Source of the DNA: Pseudomonadota bacterium
Lineage (GTDB): Bacteria > Myxococcota_A > Polyangia > Polyangiales > Polyangiaceae
Direction: 5' to 3'
Assembly: GCA_023398955.1 (NCBI GenBank)
Contig: JAEWRL010000186.1
Coordinates: forward strand, 117,744-181,743
Length of the DNA: 64,000 bases
The translations under genes and the position numbers were made by a program. The notes under the pieces were generated by a model. The model was not told where the DNA came from, did no database searches, and worked only from the letters and a program-made list of their open reading frames with translations. Position 1 is the stretch's first letter, and every line of letters starts with the position of its first letter. Shown one piece after another: positions 9,242-18,499 of this stretch.

Positions 9242-9547
9242 GCGCAGAAACCTGTGGAGGTTCAGTCGAGGCGTCAATCCGCGCTTCGCGGGGTGTCCTG
9301 CCTAGCGACGCCGTGGTGGTGTTTGCGCAGGGAGGCGCGCGTGCTGCGGCAGGAGGTGAGTCACGAACCTGTGCGGGTGCGGGTGGCGGCAAGCAGGGAT
9401 TGGGGCTGTCTTGGTTGGCTGGTTGAACAGTGTCGGGGAGTGTGTGGGGAGATCCCGTGGAGCTTCTCGCGCCAGGCTTGCGCGGGCGAGACGTCAGTGG
9501 GACCAATTGCACTCAGAAGCTCGCTCTGCGCGGGACAAGGAGAGTTG
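9242..9547. other. Divergent intergenic region
   Basis: About 300 bases between the divergent CusF-like and DUF362 genes. An open frame continues upstream of the DUF362 start but has no domain and no good start. Promoters for both genes should lie here; none could be chosen with confidence. Confidence 0.4.
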
Positions 9548-10840
9548 ATGCCGCGTTCTACCGTTGCCATCGTTCGTACAAAGCCGTCGACCGTTCTCGA
9601 GGACTATCACCGGTTGATGAACCTCGCTGATTATCAGGCGGTGGTCGCCAAGGACGCCGACACGGCGCTCAAAATCAATATCTCCTGGCACTTCTTCTAT
9701 CCCGGCGCCTCCACCACACCGTGGCAGCTCGAAGGTGTCATCCGTGCCATGAAGAGCGATGGCTACTCGGCAGACCTGATACATGGTTGCCATAACCGCA
9801 CCGTGGTCATTGATGCCCATCTCGGGGAGCGCGAGAATAAGCAGATAGATGTGATTCAGGCCCACGACCTTCGGAACGTGCACCTGTACGAAGGCGAGGA
9901 TTGGGTGGATGTCCGCGATGCCGTTGGCAGCCTCGCCGACAAGTTTCTGTGCCTCAACAAGGTGTACCCCAAGGGCTTCAGTATTCCGCGCCGCTTCATC
10001 GGGGAGAACATCATCCACTTACCGACGGTCAAGACCCATATCTTCACGACGACCACGGGCGCCATGAAGAACGCCTTTGGGGGACTACTGAACGAACACC
10101 GGCACTGGACCCATCCGGTCATTCACGAGACCTTGGTGGACCTGCTGATGATCCAGAAGAAGATTCATCGCGGGGTTTTTGCCGTCATGGACGGGACCTT
10201 TGCGGGGGATGGGCCCGGACCGCGATGTATGATCCCCCACGTCAAGAACGTGTTGTTGGCGTCCTCCGATCAGGTCGCCATTGACGCTGTCGCCGGCAAG
10301 CTCATGGGCTTCGACCCCATGAAGGACCTCAAGTTCGTTCGGCTGGCTCACGAACAGGGCCTTGGGGTGGGTGATCCGGCCGAGATCGAGTTGGTCGGCG
10401 ACGTCGACGCTGCTAACGAGCCGTGGAACTTCGAGGGACCATTCAAGAACATGACGTTCGCGTCGAGGAACCAGCACCGCATCTACTGGGGTCCCTTGAA
10501 GAAGCCAGTGGAGTGGTCGCTGAAAACGTGGCTCGCACCCTGGGCCTACGTCGCGTCGGTCGGGTATCACGACATGTTCTGGTATCCCCGATATGGCGTG
10601 GAGAGAGTCAACGAGGCGCTGAAGAGCGAATGGGGGCGGCTCTTCGCCAACTGGGGGCAGGTAGCTCCCGATGCTGATGGGAAAGGGTACCCAGACGTGG
10701 GGACTGCAGAGCCGGAGCTGGTTCGCGCGGGCATGAAGCACATGCTGGAAGGCCTGCGGCTGATAGGCATGGCCGTGGCTGAGTCGCCAGAGCTTCGCGC
10801 TCGAAAGCGGAAGGCGTCGGCGAAGGCGGTTGGCAGCTGA
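9548..10840 (+). CDS. DUF362 domain-containing protein
   Basis: A 430-residue cytoplasmic protein. The DUF362 family fold is indicated by an early VAIVRTKPSTVLEDY, then ENIIHLPTVKTHIFTTTTGAMKNAFGG, and VLLASSDQVAIDAVAGKLMGFDP. Many family members carry ferredoxin clusters, but this one has no CxxCxxC motif, so it looks like the cluster-free form. The biochemical role of the family is not established. The ATG is preceded by AAGGAGAG at ideal spacing; the open frame extends about 98 codons further upstream without a better start. The rhodanese gene follows 65 bases downstream. Confidence 0.8.
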   Translation: MPRSTVAIVRTKPSTVLEDYHRLMNLADYQAVVAKDADTALKINISWHFFYPGASTTPWQLEGVIRAMKSDGYSADLIHGCHNRTVVIDAHLGERENKQIDVIQAHDLRNVHLYEGEDWVDVRDAVGSLADKFLCLNKVYPKGFSIPRRFIGENIIHLPTVKTHIFTTTTGAMKNAFGGLLNEHRHWTHPVIHETLVDLLMIQKKIHRGVFAVMDGTFAGDGPGPRCMIPHVKNVLLASSDQVAIDAVAGKLMGFDPMKDLKFVRLAHEQGLGVGDPAEIELVGDVDAANEPWNFEGPFKNMTFASRNQHRIYWGPLKKPVEWSLKTWLAPWAYVASVGYHDMFWYPRYGVERVNEALKSEWGRLFANWGQVAPDADGKGYPDVGTAEPELVRAGMKHMLEGLRLIGMAVAESPELRARKRKASAKAVGS

Positions 10841-10905
10841 TGCCGCGACGGAGTCATGGGAGACAGAGCCGCCCCGGTTGACGCTAGCTACCAAGGACGC
10901 ATCCG

Positions 10906-11256
10906 ATGACACGAGGATGGTTACTTCTGATCGCCATTGGTGTTGCGGTAGCCGTCTGGCTCCTTCGCCCATCTACGCGCCATCGCGTCGGCTCGGAGAA
11001 TGCCCACGAGCTGGTGCGCGACGGCGCACGATTGGTCGACGTGAGAACTCGTGAGGAGTACCGTGCGGGGCACCTCCCGGGGGCCGTGAACATTCCCGTG
11101 CAGGAGCTGGGGAGTCGCGTGGATGAGCTCGAACCACGAGGGACGCCCATCGTTGTCTACTGCCGAAGCGGGAGACGCAGCGCGACGGCGCGCGCCCAGC
11201 TCGTCCGCGCCGGGTTCACCAATGTGCACGATCTTGGACCGATGTCGGCATGGTGA
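10906..11256 (+). CDS. Membrane-anchored rhodanese-like protein
   Basis: A 116-residue protein with one N-terminal membrane helix (about residues 4-20) followed by a single rhodanese domain. Typical elements are RLVDVRTREEYRAGHLPGAVNIP and the active-site loop YCRSGRRS with the catalytic Cys C86. The protein ends shortly after the domain (DLGPMSAW) and lacks the usual extra tail. It should handle sulfane sulfur at the membrane surface. It may share a transcript with the DUF362 gene just upstream. Confidence 0.88.
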   Translation: MTRGWLLLIAIGVAVAVWLLRPSTRHRVGSENAHELVRDGARLVDVRTREEYRAGHLPGAVNIPVQELGSRVDELEPRGTPIVVYCRSGRRSATARAQLVRAGFTNVHDLGPMSAW

Positions 11257-11455
11257 AGTACGGAGGGTACCGGCGCGGGTTTTGTAGCAAAGTCACCAAA
11301 GTGTGCTCCTGGCGGGATCTTGTTGGATTCTCTTCGGCTCGGCTGCGTCAGTGGCTCTCTGGTGGCAATGCGGTCTCCAATGTCGGCGTGCGTCGGGTGA
11401 TTGTCCTCAGTGCTCAGGAGATTGCCGGGTGGCTGCGTTGGGCTACATTCCGCGC

Positions 11456-11989
11456 GTGCCGTCCTACGCCAGCGCCTTCGCTCCTCTGATCGTATTCATC
11501 GCCGGGGCCTGCGCGTCCCAGCCTGCCGGGCCTGCTGTACCTGTTCCGACCGAGGGGCAGCAGCGAGAAAACTTGGCAGAGGGTCGAGAGGAGCGCATCG
11601 AGGTAACGGAGACCTGTCGCCGCCGGGTTACGAAGCTGGGCGCTCTGGGCCGCGGCCGCCTGGCGCGCTCAGCCATTCGTGAGACTCTCAAGAGAGCACA
11701 GCCGCGGTTCGACGATTGTCTGAGCAAAGCGAATGCTCGCGGCGCCCGGCTCCATGGAGTTGTTGCGTTCGCGTTCATCGTCGGTGGGGACGGAAGAGTC
11801 GTGTCGGCTTGGGCGGACGAGGAGGCGAGCACGGTAACAGACGCCGGCTTCACGTGTTGCATGGTTCGGGTCGTGGAGGGGGTCGTTTTTCCGGAGCCCG
11901 TCGGCGGAAGCGTCGTTGGTCGATATTCGCTCAACCTGCGCAACGATGCTCTGGCTGCGCGCGGCGGCGCGGGTCCGTCCGGTACCTGA
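11456..11989 (+). CDS. Lipoprotein with AgmX/PglI (TonB-like) C-terminal domain
   Basis: A 177-residue predicted lipoprotein. I chose the GTG at 11456 because it gives a short signal (APLIVFIAGAC, C19 as lipid anchor); the frame stays open upstream to 11303 with no signal-like start. After a charged linker the last 100 residues follow the AgmX/PglI C-terminal pattern: AIRETLKRAQPRFDDCL, GVVAFAFIVGGDGRVVSAW, a Cys pair, then FPEPVGGSVVGRYSLNLRN. This domain also ends the GltG homologue at 38-40 kb. The function is not known; such domains link inner-membrane motors to envelope parts. The start codon is uncertain. Confidence 0.65.
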   Translation: MPSYASAFAPLIVFIAGACASQPAGPAVPVPTEGQQRENLAEGREERIEVTETCRRRVTKLGALGRGRLARSAIRETLKRAQPRFDDCLSKANARGARLHGVVAFAFIVGGDGRVVSAWADEEASTVTDAGFTCCMVRVVEGVVFPEPVGGSVVGRYSLNLRNDALAARGGAGPSGT

Positions 11990-12294
11990 GCGCTGTTGGG
12001 TTTTCTGATCCGCTGCGCGGCGGCCTAGGGAGTGTCCTCAAAGCCGAGCCACCGCACGTAACGTACCGAGCTGCAGGGATGGACCAATTCGAACACGAAC
12101 GCTTGGACGTCTAACGAATCAGCATTGAGTTCGTGGCGCTCGCTGACCAGATGGCGAGTGCCCTCCCCCAGAGGCCCAGCGTACTTGGCAGACCAACTCC
12201 GGCGAGCCGCCAGCTCCGACCGTCTGAGCATCGCGGAGGGAGCTGGCGAACTCGCTGCTGCCGGCAAGGCGCGCTTCTACCAATTCGCGCGTCA
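11990..12294. other. Convergent intergenic region
   Basis: About 300 bases between convergent genes. Several overlapping open frames on both strands have no domain, no ribosome site and atypical composition; I see no gene and no strong terminator hairpin. Confidence 0.35.
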
Positions 12295-15200
12295 TCATTG
12301 GAGCGCGACTCCCAAAGAGCGCCGCAGCTCCCCGAGAGGTGTGCTGATGGCGAAGTGCGCGGCATCCGTCGCTTGCTCGGATGGCGACGTGTACGCCAGC
12401 GGAAGCTGCCGACATAGTCCCATTGCGACAGCAGGATCCCCGCACGCCAACAAGCCCGCCCGGGTCGCGGTAAATGATGACCTCCTGCAAGCTGCTTCGA
12501 GACGAGTGCGGAGCGGTCCTCGGGCAATGGCAGCAAACCCGGCCAGCTCCGAAAGGGCCTCGTCTGCGAGGTGCCGGCGAAGCTCCCCGAGAATCCTCCG
12601 GGTCGCGACCGGGTTGTTGTCTGGCGCAGGCTCGGTGCCCGTTAGGCTCAAGCACGCCTCGAACCAATGCCAGGCGAGCTCCACACCTCCGACGAGACCT
12701 GGCATCAGGTGCTCGGCGCGCGTCAGGGCGAGTTGACGGCCGAGAAGGAAGACGAACTCGGTCTCGTTGCAGCGAGCCGCCAGGCTGCGCCCAATGACGA
12801 GCGTGACGTCTGGGACTGCCTCCAGTCGTATCCCAGCCTCACCCGCGCCGGTCCAGACGCGCGGACGCGGTAGGTCGAACACACTCGATATCCAGTCCGT
12901 CGCTCTTGCGAGGGTCGTCGCACTCTGGACGAGCTTGAGCTCCTCGGCATCCGCCATCCAGTCGGGGCGGGTGCCCTGGGACTTCGCATATGCTGCGGCG
13001 ATCGCTGGCGCCAACGACGAGAGACAGCGATCGAGAGATGGATCCTCCTCTGTACCTTGGGCGACCAGCTGCCAGTCGGCGGCCGCCATGGTCCTGATCG
13101 GAACAACAGGTTCCCGGGAAGCGTGCTCTCGCGTGAGCTCCAGTACCGTCGGCTCGTCGACGCCTAGCGCGGTGGCCACGGACGCTGCGCGCCAAGCCTC
13201 GTCCCGGTGGCCTTTCCGCGCGGCAACCTTCGCGAGGACGGCAAAAGGCTCGGGCTGCATCGGACTGAGCGCCAGTGCGGCACGTGTCTGATCCTCTGCT
13301 AGGTCTAAGCTGCCTTGAGCCACGAGCGCGTCTGCCAGGCCGATGCGCAGGGCTGCGACGTCGGGTGCACGACGCACGGCGGAGGATAGCAGGTGCGCAG
13401 CGAGCGGCGGATCGCCAAGGTGCTGTTTGTATGTCTCTGCTGCCCGCAGGGCAAATCGAGCTGCATCAATGGCCGAGGGAATGCGCGATAGGAGGGTCTC
13501 GTGGAAGCCGAGGAGTTGCTGGGCTTCTTGCGCAGAACGCACCCAGCCCGTCGCTTCGAGCAGCGATTCCAGTGCTTCCGGGGTGACGGTCCAAGCTGCT
13601 TCCACGAGTTGGAGAGCACGACCGAAGTCACCTGCTCGAGTGGCTGCAATCCGCGCCGCTGCATACAGAGTAGCGGACTTTTTTGCTGGAACGTCTGTCA
13701 GGTATTCCGCAAGTCTCTCGCCGACCTGGATGGAGGCGTTCCAGTCCTGCAGAGCAGAGTATGCTTCTCGGAGCTGTTCCAGGGACCCGACCGCCGTCGC
13801 CAGGGATAGTCGTCGCTCGAGCCATGCCACTGCATCGCGAAAGCGCCCTTGCTCGATATCGGTGGTTGCGAGGACGTCCAATAGCGCAATCTGTTCGTCG
13901 CGGTCTTTCGTGGTCTCGAGCCGCTTCTGGCAGATGGAACGTAATCGAGGGGCTTCGCCATAGGTTCGAAGCATTTCGATGAGGCTGACACGAGCTGTCG
14001 GGTGGTCATCGTCGAGGGAGAGCGCATGTTCGGCTTCCTCGATCGCCTCAGCCGCCTTGCCTTGGCTGAGCAGCACTGACGCAAGCTTCGAACGTACATG
14101 GGCCTCGGCCATCGGGTCCAACGCTCCGAGAGCCAGGGCGCGCCTCAGGTGTTCGGAGGCTGCCAAGGGATCCCCCGCGGCGGCGCGCCGATCCGCGGCG
14201 GCCACGTGCGCATGCACCGTCGCCTCCAACTCCCGCAACGACGCGGGAGCCATATCCTCGGTGGTGGTCGGGTTCTCTCGGGGGGGACGGGAACGAGTAC
14301 GTGATCGCGATGGGAGAGCAGGTGGGAGGATGCGTCGTGCGGCGTCTGGAGGGGGGAGCGGGGCGGAGACCCGGCGCGGAGGGGGTGGGAGTGTTGTTGC
14401 TCGAGGCTGGCGACTCGTTAGTGGCGCGGGCGCGTCTGCGTCTGGCTCCTCGAGTTCATCCGTGCCGACCGGGGCGTCGAAGTAGGGAGAGTAGGAACCT
14501 GACCACGCTGCGGACGGAATGCTTGGTGGAATGCTATCGGGGACCGCGTCGGAGTCGCGCCTTGAAGGGGTTGGACTGGCGCCACCATCGCGGATCGCGG
14601 GCGCGTGAGGTTCGGCTTTCGCCGGATGCGAACCAGGGTCCGCTTCCGGCGCATTCGCGCTCCGCTCGTCCGTGACATCAGGGCTCGCCGCGGTGGGCGC
14701 GGAGTCGCGGAGTGGAGCGAAGGGATCCGAATCGGTCGGCGCAGCCATCCAAGTGGGATCTATGGCTGCAGGCAGCGGGGGCGGCGCGGGCACCACCAAC
14801 GCGCCAGAGCGCGTGCTCCGGAGGTCGGCAGGGCGGCTGCCCTGCGCGGGACCATTAGGGACTCCACGATGATCCGGCACTGGCGGGACGCCAGCTGGTG
14901 GGGTCAGCCGAGCTACAGGAATTCCCCCCGCGCCATGCTGTGCCTGTGGTTCGCGAGCAGGGAATGCGGCTGCAGCGTCGAGAGCGCGATCGACCAAGGC
15001 TTCGACGGCCGCCGCTTGCGGGGGCTGGCTCGGATACAGGGAAACGGGTGGTGGTCGGTCGGTGTCACCCGCGCGCAAGGGGAGGGATGGCTGCGGAATA
15101 CCGGTAGCCTCCAGCAGCGGAACGGAGAATAGGCCTTGGAAATGGGAGACCTGTTCCAGGCGCGAGAAGGAAGCTCGCTCGGCTCGCATGGCATCGAGGA

Positions 15201-15774
15201 TCTCGCCAGCGCCGATGGCGGTTCCTGGCGGCGAGTTTGCAGAAAGGAAGCGCGTGACCACCACCATCAAGTCGGTGAAATGGGGGTAGCCGCCGTGCTC
15301 GGGAGACGAAGGGCGAAGCGCCACGAGTGCGGAGATTGGGTCATCACTGTGCACCAGCGCGGCGCCAATAGCGTCGGCTATGTCGCGGAATCCGCCGTGG
15401 GTTCCTGGCATCACTGTCGCGTCCAGCACGATGAGCGCGCGCCGTGCGGCCGAGAGCAGTGTGGCTCGGAGCTTGGAGCACGGCAGAGCCTTCAGCCTGT
15501 TCCCTTCAAGGAGGAGAGCCGGTCCCTTGTCCGGATTCATGGTGACGTAGCCGCCAAAGTAGGCGAACAAATCCGACGAAGCATTGGTCTGGGCCAGGTG
15601 GGTCAGCAGATTCGCAGGAAGCTGGCGATCCATCGATAGCCGAGCAACCTCGAAGCCGTGGGAGTGCTCGGAACACAGCTCCGCCAACAACTCCGCACCC
15701 CAACCGGCGAACGGTTGATGGGGGATTTGGGGGTGGCCCTCGTAAGCGGAGGTGACAAGCACGGCGGCACGCAT
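12295..15774 (-). CDS. Pseudo-caspase / TPR protein sharing its C-terminal domain with GltI
   Basis: A 1159-residue cytoplasmic protein in three parts. Residues 1-165 resemble the caspase (C14) fold: AAVLVTSAYEG, then LFAYFGGYVT where caspases have YFSGHG, then LIVLDATVMPG where they have LDACxSG. The catalytic His is Tyr (Y76) and the Cys is Thr (T120), so it should be inactive. About 240-525 is a Pro/Ser/Asp-rich disordered linker; about 540-900 holds TPR-like repeats. From about 1004 to the end is a domain also found at the end of the giant protein at 42-53 kb (GRQLALTRAEH / GKHLAMYRPEH; RAGLLACGD / RAGLLISGD; ELRRSLG / ELRRALG). The ATG at 15774 has AGGAG six bases upstream; upstream starts at 15828 and 15849 lack one. 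Function unknown. Confidence 0.82.
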   Translation of the reverse strand: MRAAVLVTSAYEGHPQIPHQPFAGWGAELLAELCSEHSHGFEVARLSMDRQLPANLLTHLAQTNASSDLFAYFGGYVTMNPDKGPALLLEGNRLKALPCSKLRATLLSAARRALIVLDATVMPGTHGGFRDIADAIGAALVHSDDPISALVALRPSSPEHGGYPHFTDLMVVVTRFLSANSPPGTAIGAGEILDAMRAERASFSRLEQVSHFQGLFSVPLLEATGIPQPSLPLRAGDTDRPPPVSLYPSQPPQAAAVEALVDRALDAAAAFPAREPQAQHGAGGIPVARLTPPAGVPPVPDHRGVPNGPAQGSRPADLRSTRSGALVVPAPPPLPAAIDPTWMAAPTDSDPFAPLRDSAPTAASPDVTDERSANAPEADPGSHPAKAEPHAPAIRDGGASPTPSRRDSDAVPDSIPPSIPSAAWSGSYSPYFDAPVGTDELEEPDADAPAPLTSRQPRATTLPPPPRRVSAPLPPPDAARRILPPALPSRSRTRSRPPRENPTTTEDMAPASLRELEATVHAHVAAADRRAAAGDPLAASEHLRRALALGALDPMAEAHVRSKLASVLLSQGKAAEAIEEAEHALSLDDDHPTARVSLIEMLRTYGEAPRLRSICQKRLETTKDRDEQIALLDVLATTDIEQGRFRDAVAWLERRLSLATAVGSLEQLREAYSALQDWNASIQVGERLAEYLTDVPAKKSATLYAAARIAATRAGDFGRALQLVEAAWTVTPEALESLLEATGWVRSAQEAQQLLGFHETLLSRIPSAIDAARFALRAAETYKQHLGDPPLAAHLLSSAVRRAPDVAALRIGLADALVAQGSLDLAEDQTRAALALSPMQPEPFAVLAKVAARKGHRDEAWRAASVATALGVDEPTVLELTREHASREPVVPIRTMAAADWQLVAQGTEEDPSLDRCLSSLAPAIAAAYAKSQGTRPDWMADAEELKLVQSATTLARATDWISSVFDLPRPRVWTGAGEAGIRLEAVPDVTLVIGRSLAARCNETEFVFLLGRQLALTRAEHLMPGLVGGVELAWHWFEACLSLTGTEPAPDNNPVATRRILGELRRHLADEALSELAGFAAIARGPLRTRLEAACRRSSFTATRAGLLACGDPAVAMGLCRQLPLAYTSPSEQATDAAHFAISTPLGELRRSLGVALQ

Positions 15775-15966
15775 GGCAAGCTCCTGGCCCACGCTGAGTT
15801 CGCTGTGAGAGGGATTCGAGCGCAGCATGCCCGTCGGCGAACGCGACACCCGAGCCCTCTCGACATCCTCGACAGTGCGGCTGTTTAACCCAATAGGGTG
15901 AGATCCGCTGCGAGTGCAACCCGCGAAGTCGATTCGAGCCGCTTTTCTTTTGCAGCGACCGGCTGG

Positions 15967-16320
15967 TCAGGTGCGCGTGTCGTGAGAGGGTACCCGTGCG
16001 GGCGGCGTCTGCGACGAATCGACGAGGACGAGAGCGGCGCGTCCCCAGCTTGGGTTTGTCGGGGCGGGTGCGACGATCACGTCTGCGCTCCCAGGTCCTT
16101 CACTGGGGCTCAGGCGCACGCCGGCAGGTCTCACGGCGCCTGGATCGCCAGCTCGGCATGCCCGCTTAACCAATCGCCTGAAGTAGGACGCGTTGCTTTC
16201 ACTGGCGCAAACTAGGCGGCCGCCGCGAACCTCGAAGAGAGTTCCTCTTTCCACGAGCCTACGCCCGGCGGGGTTCGCGTCGAGCACCTCGAGGTTTTCT
16301 CCAACGACGAGGATGGACAT
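15967..16320 (-). pseudogene. PAS-domain fragment of a LuxR-type regulator
   Basis: A 117-codon frame from ATG 16320. The stretch SILVVGENLEVLDANPAGRRLVERG, then RGGRLVCASESNASYFRRLVKRAC, then an SADVIVAPAP strand and ALVLVDSSQ is what the PAS half of myxobacterial PAS-LuxR regulators looks like. The expected C-terminal helix-turn-helix is missing: the frame ends after a short Arg/Pro tail, and no frame downstream to 15850 encodes one. Upstream to 16707 the frame stays open but reads as low-complexity sequence without domain. It could be a decayed regulator or a short stand-alone PAS protein. Confidence 0.45.
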
Positions 16321-16703
16321 GGCGTAGGCGCGCGTCGAGTCGGCGGGGCCCTGCCAACGGTGGTGTAGTGAAGACGCAGCACCGCGAGGTTGGGAGCTGG
16401 GTGAGTGGCGTGAAGCAGCGCGCGGGCCGGCGAATTCCACGCTCGTTCCACCCCGGTAAGAGCCCTGCAGTTCGCGGGAGGCTCCGGACGCACCCGGGAC
16501 CGATGACCCTCCGTGGGGCGCGCGGCATGGCACCTCGCAAGTGCCGGTCGCTTCGCCAGCACCCCGAGATCCATCCCAAGGGTTATTGTCCGCCCCAAGA
16601 CTCACCGCTTGACTATGGCGGGTCAAGGCGCGGCCGCCCATGGGAAATTTAGGATCGGTCTTCCAGCGAGCTGACGCCAGATGTCTCTGACAGCGAAGGC
16701 TGC
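16321..16703. other. Region upstream of the PAS fragment
   Basis: Three minus-strand frames are open here, but none shows a recognisable domain; they may be the decayed N-terminal half of the PAS regulator. I see no gene that I can support. Confidence 0.35.
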
Positions 16704-17459
16704 TCACCGGGGCGCGGTGCTATCCCGCTGGCTTGGCGGCAGCTCGACATCGGCCACCAACGGAAGGTGGTCGCTCGCCGTGCGAGCCAGGCGGGATTGT
16801 CGCGTCATGCAGCGAATCACGTCCACGTCTCCGCGCACGAAAATGCCATCCAGGGGACGCAGCGGAAGCCAAGCGGGAAAGGTATTGGCAAGGGCGCCCG
16901 CACGCCGGAAACCTCCGGGGATGAGGAAGCGCGGGCCGAGAGTTCCCCAGAGGTCGTTCAGGTCGCCCCCCAGGACCACTGGAGTGCGTGACGCTGTGCC
17001 GGAGAACGGAGCCGTCGCCAGAAACCGCCGCAATTGCGCCGCCCGTTCGGTGCCAGCCAGTCCAAGGTGCAGATTGCTGATGACCACTGTGCGAGACGCT
17101 TCCGCTGTCGTCGCACGTGTTCGCGCGGTGATCGCACCGCGTTTCTTGCGGTTCCCCATCGTGAGATTCACATGCTCGATGTGGGTGAGGGGCCAGCGCG
17201 ACAGAATGGCATTGCCATAGCCTCCGCGCTTGAAGCGGTGTTCCGGCGCGTACACGACATGCTTGAGAGCGAGAGACTCGGCGAGCATGGACGCCTGCTC
17301 GTGGTACTTGGCGCGCGGGAGCGCGTCCGAGACTTCTTGGAGGAGAAGGATGTCTGCTTCGACGCCTAGAAGCACGTCGACGACGCGTTGCGGTCTGTAC
17401 TGCCTGTCGACGCCGCCGATGCCCTTGTGGATATTCCACGAGACGATGCGAATCCTCAC
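16704..17459 (-). CDS. Endonuclease/exonuclease/phosphatase family protein
   Basis: A 251-residue enzyme of the DNase I-like EEP superfamily. It has the family motifs in order: IVSWNIHKG (metal-binding Asn N9), DILLLQEV (metal-binding Glu), GNAILSRWP, VVISNLHLG, VVLGGDLND and, near the end, SDHLPLVADVEL. There is no signal peptide or membrane segment, so it is probably cytoplasmic. The substrate (nucleic acid, inositol phosphate or lipid) cannot be told from the sequence. It is divergent from frr, with a 259-base gap that holds both promoters. Confidence 0.88.
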   Translation of the reverse strand: MRIRIVSWNIHKGIGGVDRQYRPQRVVDVLLGVEADILLLQEVSDALPRAKYHEQASMLAESLALKHVVYAPEHRFKRGGYGNAILSRWPLTHIEHVNLTMGNRKKRGAITARTRATTAEASRTVVISNLHLGLAGTERAAQLRRFLATAPFSGTASRTPVVLGGDLNDLWGTLGPRFLIPGGFRRAGALANTFPAWLPLRPLDGIFVRGDVDVIRCMTRQSRLARTASDHLPLVADVELPPSQRDSTAPR

Positions 17460-17718
17460 GTTTAGTGGCTTATCACGTCGATTCCGGTTTTCGCCAAGGC
17501 TCCCGCTAGGCTATTTGGCCAAATTCGTGCTCCGCATTGCGCTCTCTCCGGCGGTGCTCGCGGATGCAGTTCTATTGGCACCCTGGTCAATTCGCTGAAG
17601 AGCCTCTGCTCCGCTGGGCGGTCCGGTCGATGGGTCCATGCTGCGCGTTTTCCGGTTGGCTTCCACGTGCCGATGCGCGATATAGAGGCGACCCGTTCGC
17701 ACACGAGGGAAAGGCGCC

Positions 17719-18276
17719 ATGATCGAAGAAGTGTTGGATGAGCTCCAGACATCCTCCGGAAAGGCTTTGGAAGCGCTGAAGCGGGAACTCGCGAAGCTAC
17801 GAACGGGAAGGGCGAACGCCAGCCTGCTCGATGGTATTCGCGTCGACTACTATGGGCAGGTGACTCCCATCGGTCAGATGGCCACGATCACTGTGCCCGA
17901 GCCTCGTATGCTCGTCGTGAAGCCGTGGGAGAAGTCCCAAGTCCAGGCTATCGACAAGGCGATTCGAGAGAGTGATCTTGGCCTGAATCCGCAGAGCGAG
18001 GGAGATCTGCTGAGGGTCCCCATTCCGCCTCTGAGCGAGGAACGGCGGCGAGATCTCGTCAAGATTGCCAAGAAGCACGGCGAAGAATGCAAAGTGGCGA
18101 TTCGCAAGGCTCGCCACGAGGCTATCGACATGCTCAACGAGCTGAAGCAATCCGGGGAAGCGAGCGAGGACGAGGTCGAGCGAGCGAAGAAGCGGGTTGA
18201 AGATGTCGTCAGCCAGTCGGGACAGGCAGTGGACAGCAAGGTGGCCGCTAAGGACAAGGAGATCCTGGCGGTCTGA
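17719..18276 (+). CDS. frr: Ribosome recycling factor
   Basis: A 185-residue translation factor that, with EF-G, splits the 70S post-termination complex. Length and sequence match the family throughout: an N-terminal helix (LEALKRELAKLRTGRANASLLDGI), the small beta domain with DYYGQVTPIGQMATITVPEPRM and KPWEKS, then the long helices with PPLSEERRRDLVK. The ribosome binding site is GAGGGAAAGG. In many bacteria frr follows rpsB-tsf-pyrH; here it stands alone between an EEP gene and a PP2C gene. Confidence 0.97.
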   Translation: MIEEVLDELQTSSGKALEALKRELAKLRTGRANASLLDGIRVDYYGQVTPIGQMATITVPEPRMLVVKPWEKSQVQAIDKAIRESDLGLNPQSEGDLLRVPIPPLSEERRRDLVKIAKKHGEECKVAIRKARHEAIDMLNELKQSGEASEDEVERAKKRVEDVVSQSGQAVDSKVAAKDKEILAV

Positions 18277-18499
18277 GCGGCACGGAGTGTTGCGGAGAGA
18301 GACTTCGTGACTATTTGGTCGGCCGGTGAGCTTGGGTGTGATTCTCAGCAATTCGCATGCACTCGCCTTGCGGTGCAGGACGTTGGTAACATGAATGCCG
18401 GCGCCCCCGGCCGCAGTGGAGCGCGGAGCGATACCGGACCGAGGTCGGTTCTGATACTGTGAACCCGACAGCTTTCATGACTGATCTAGGAATGACCAG

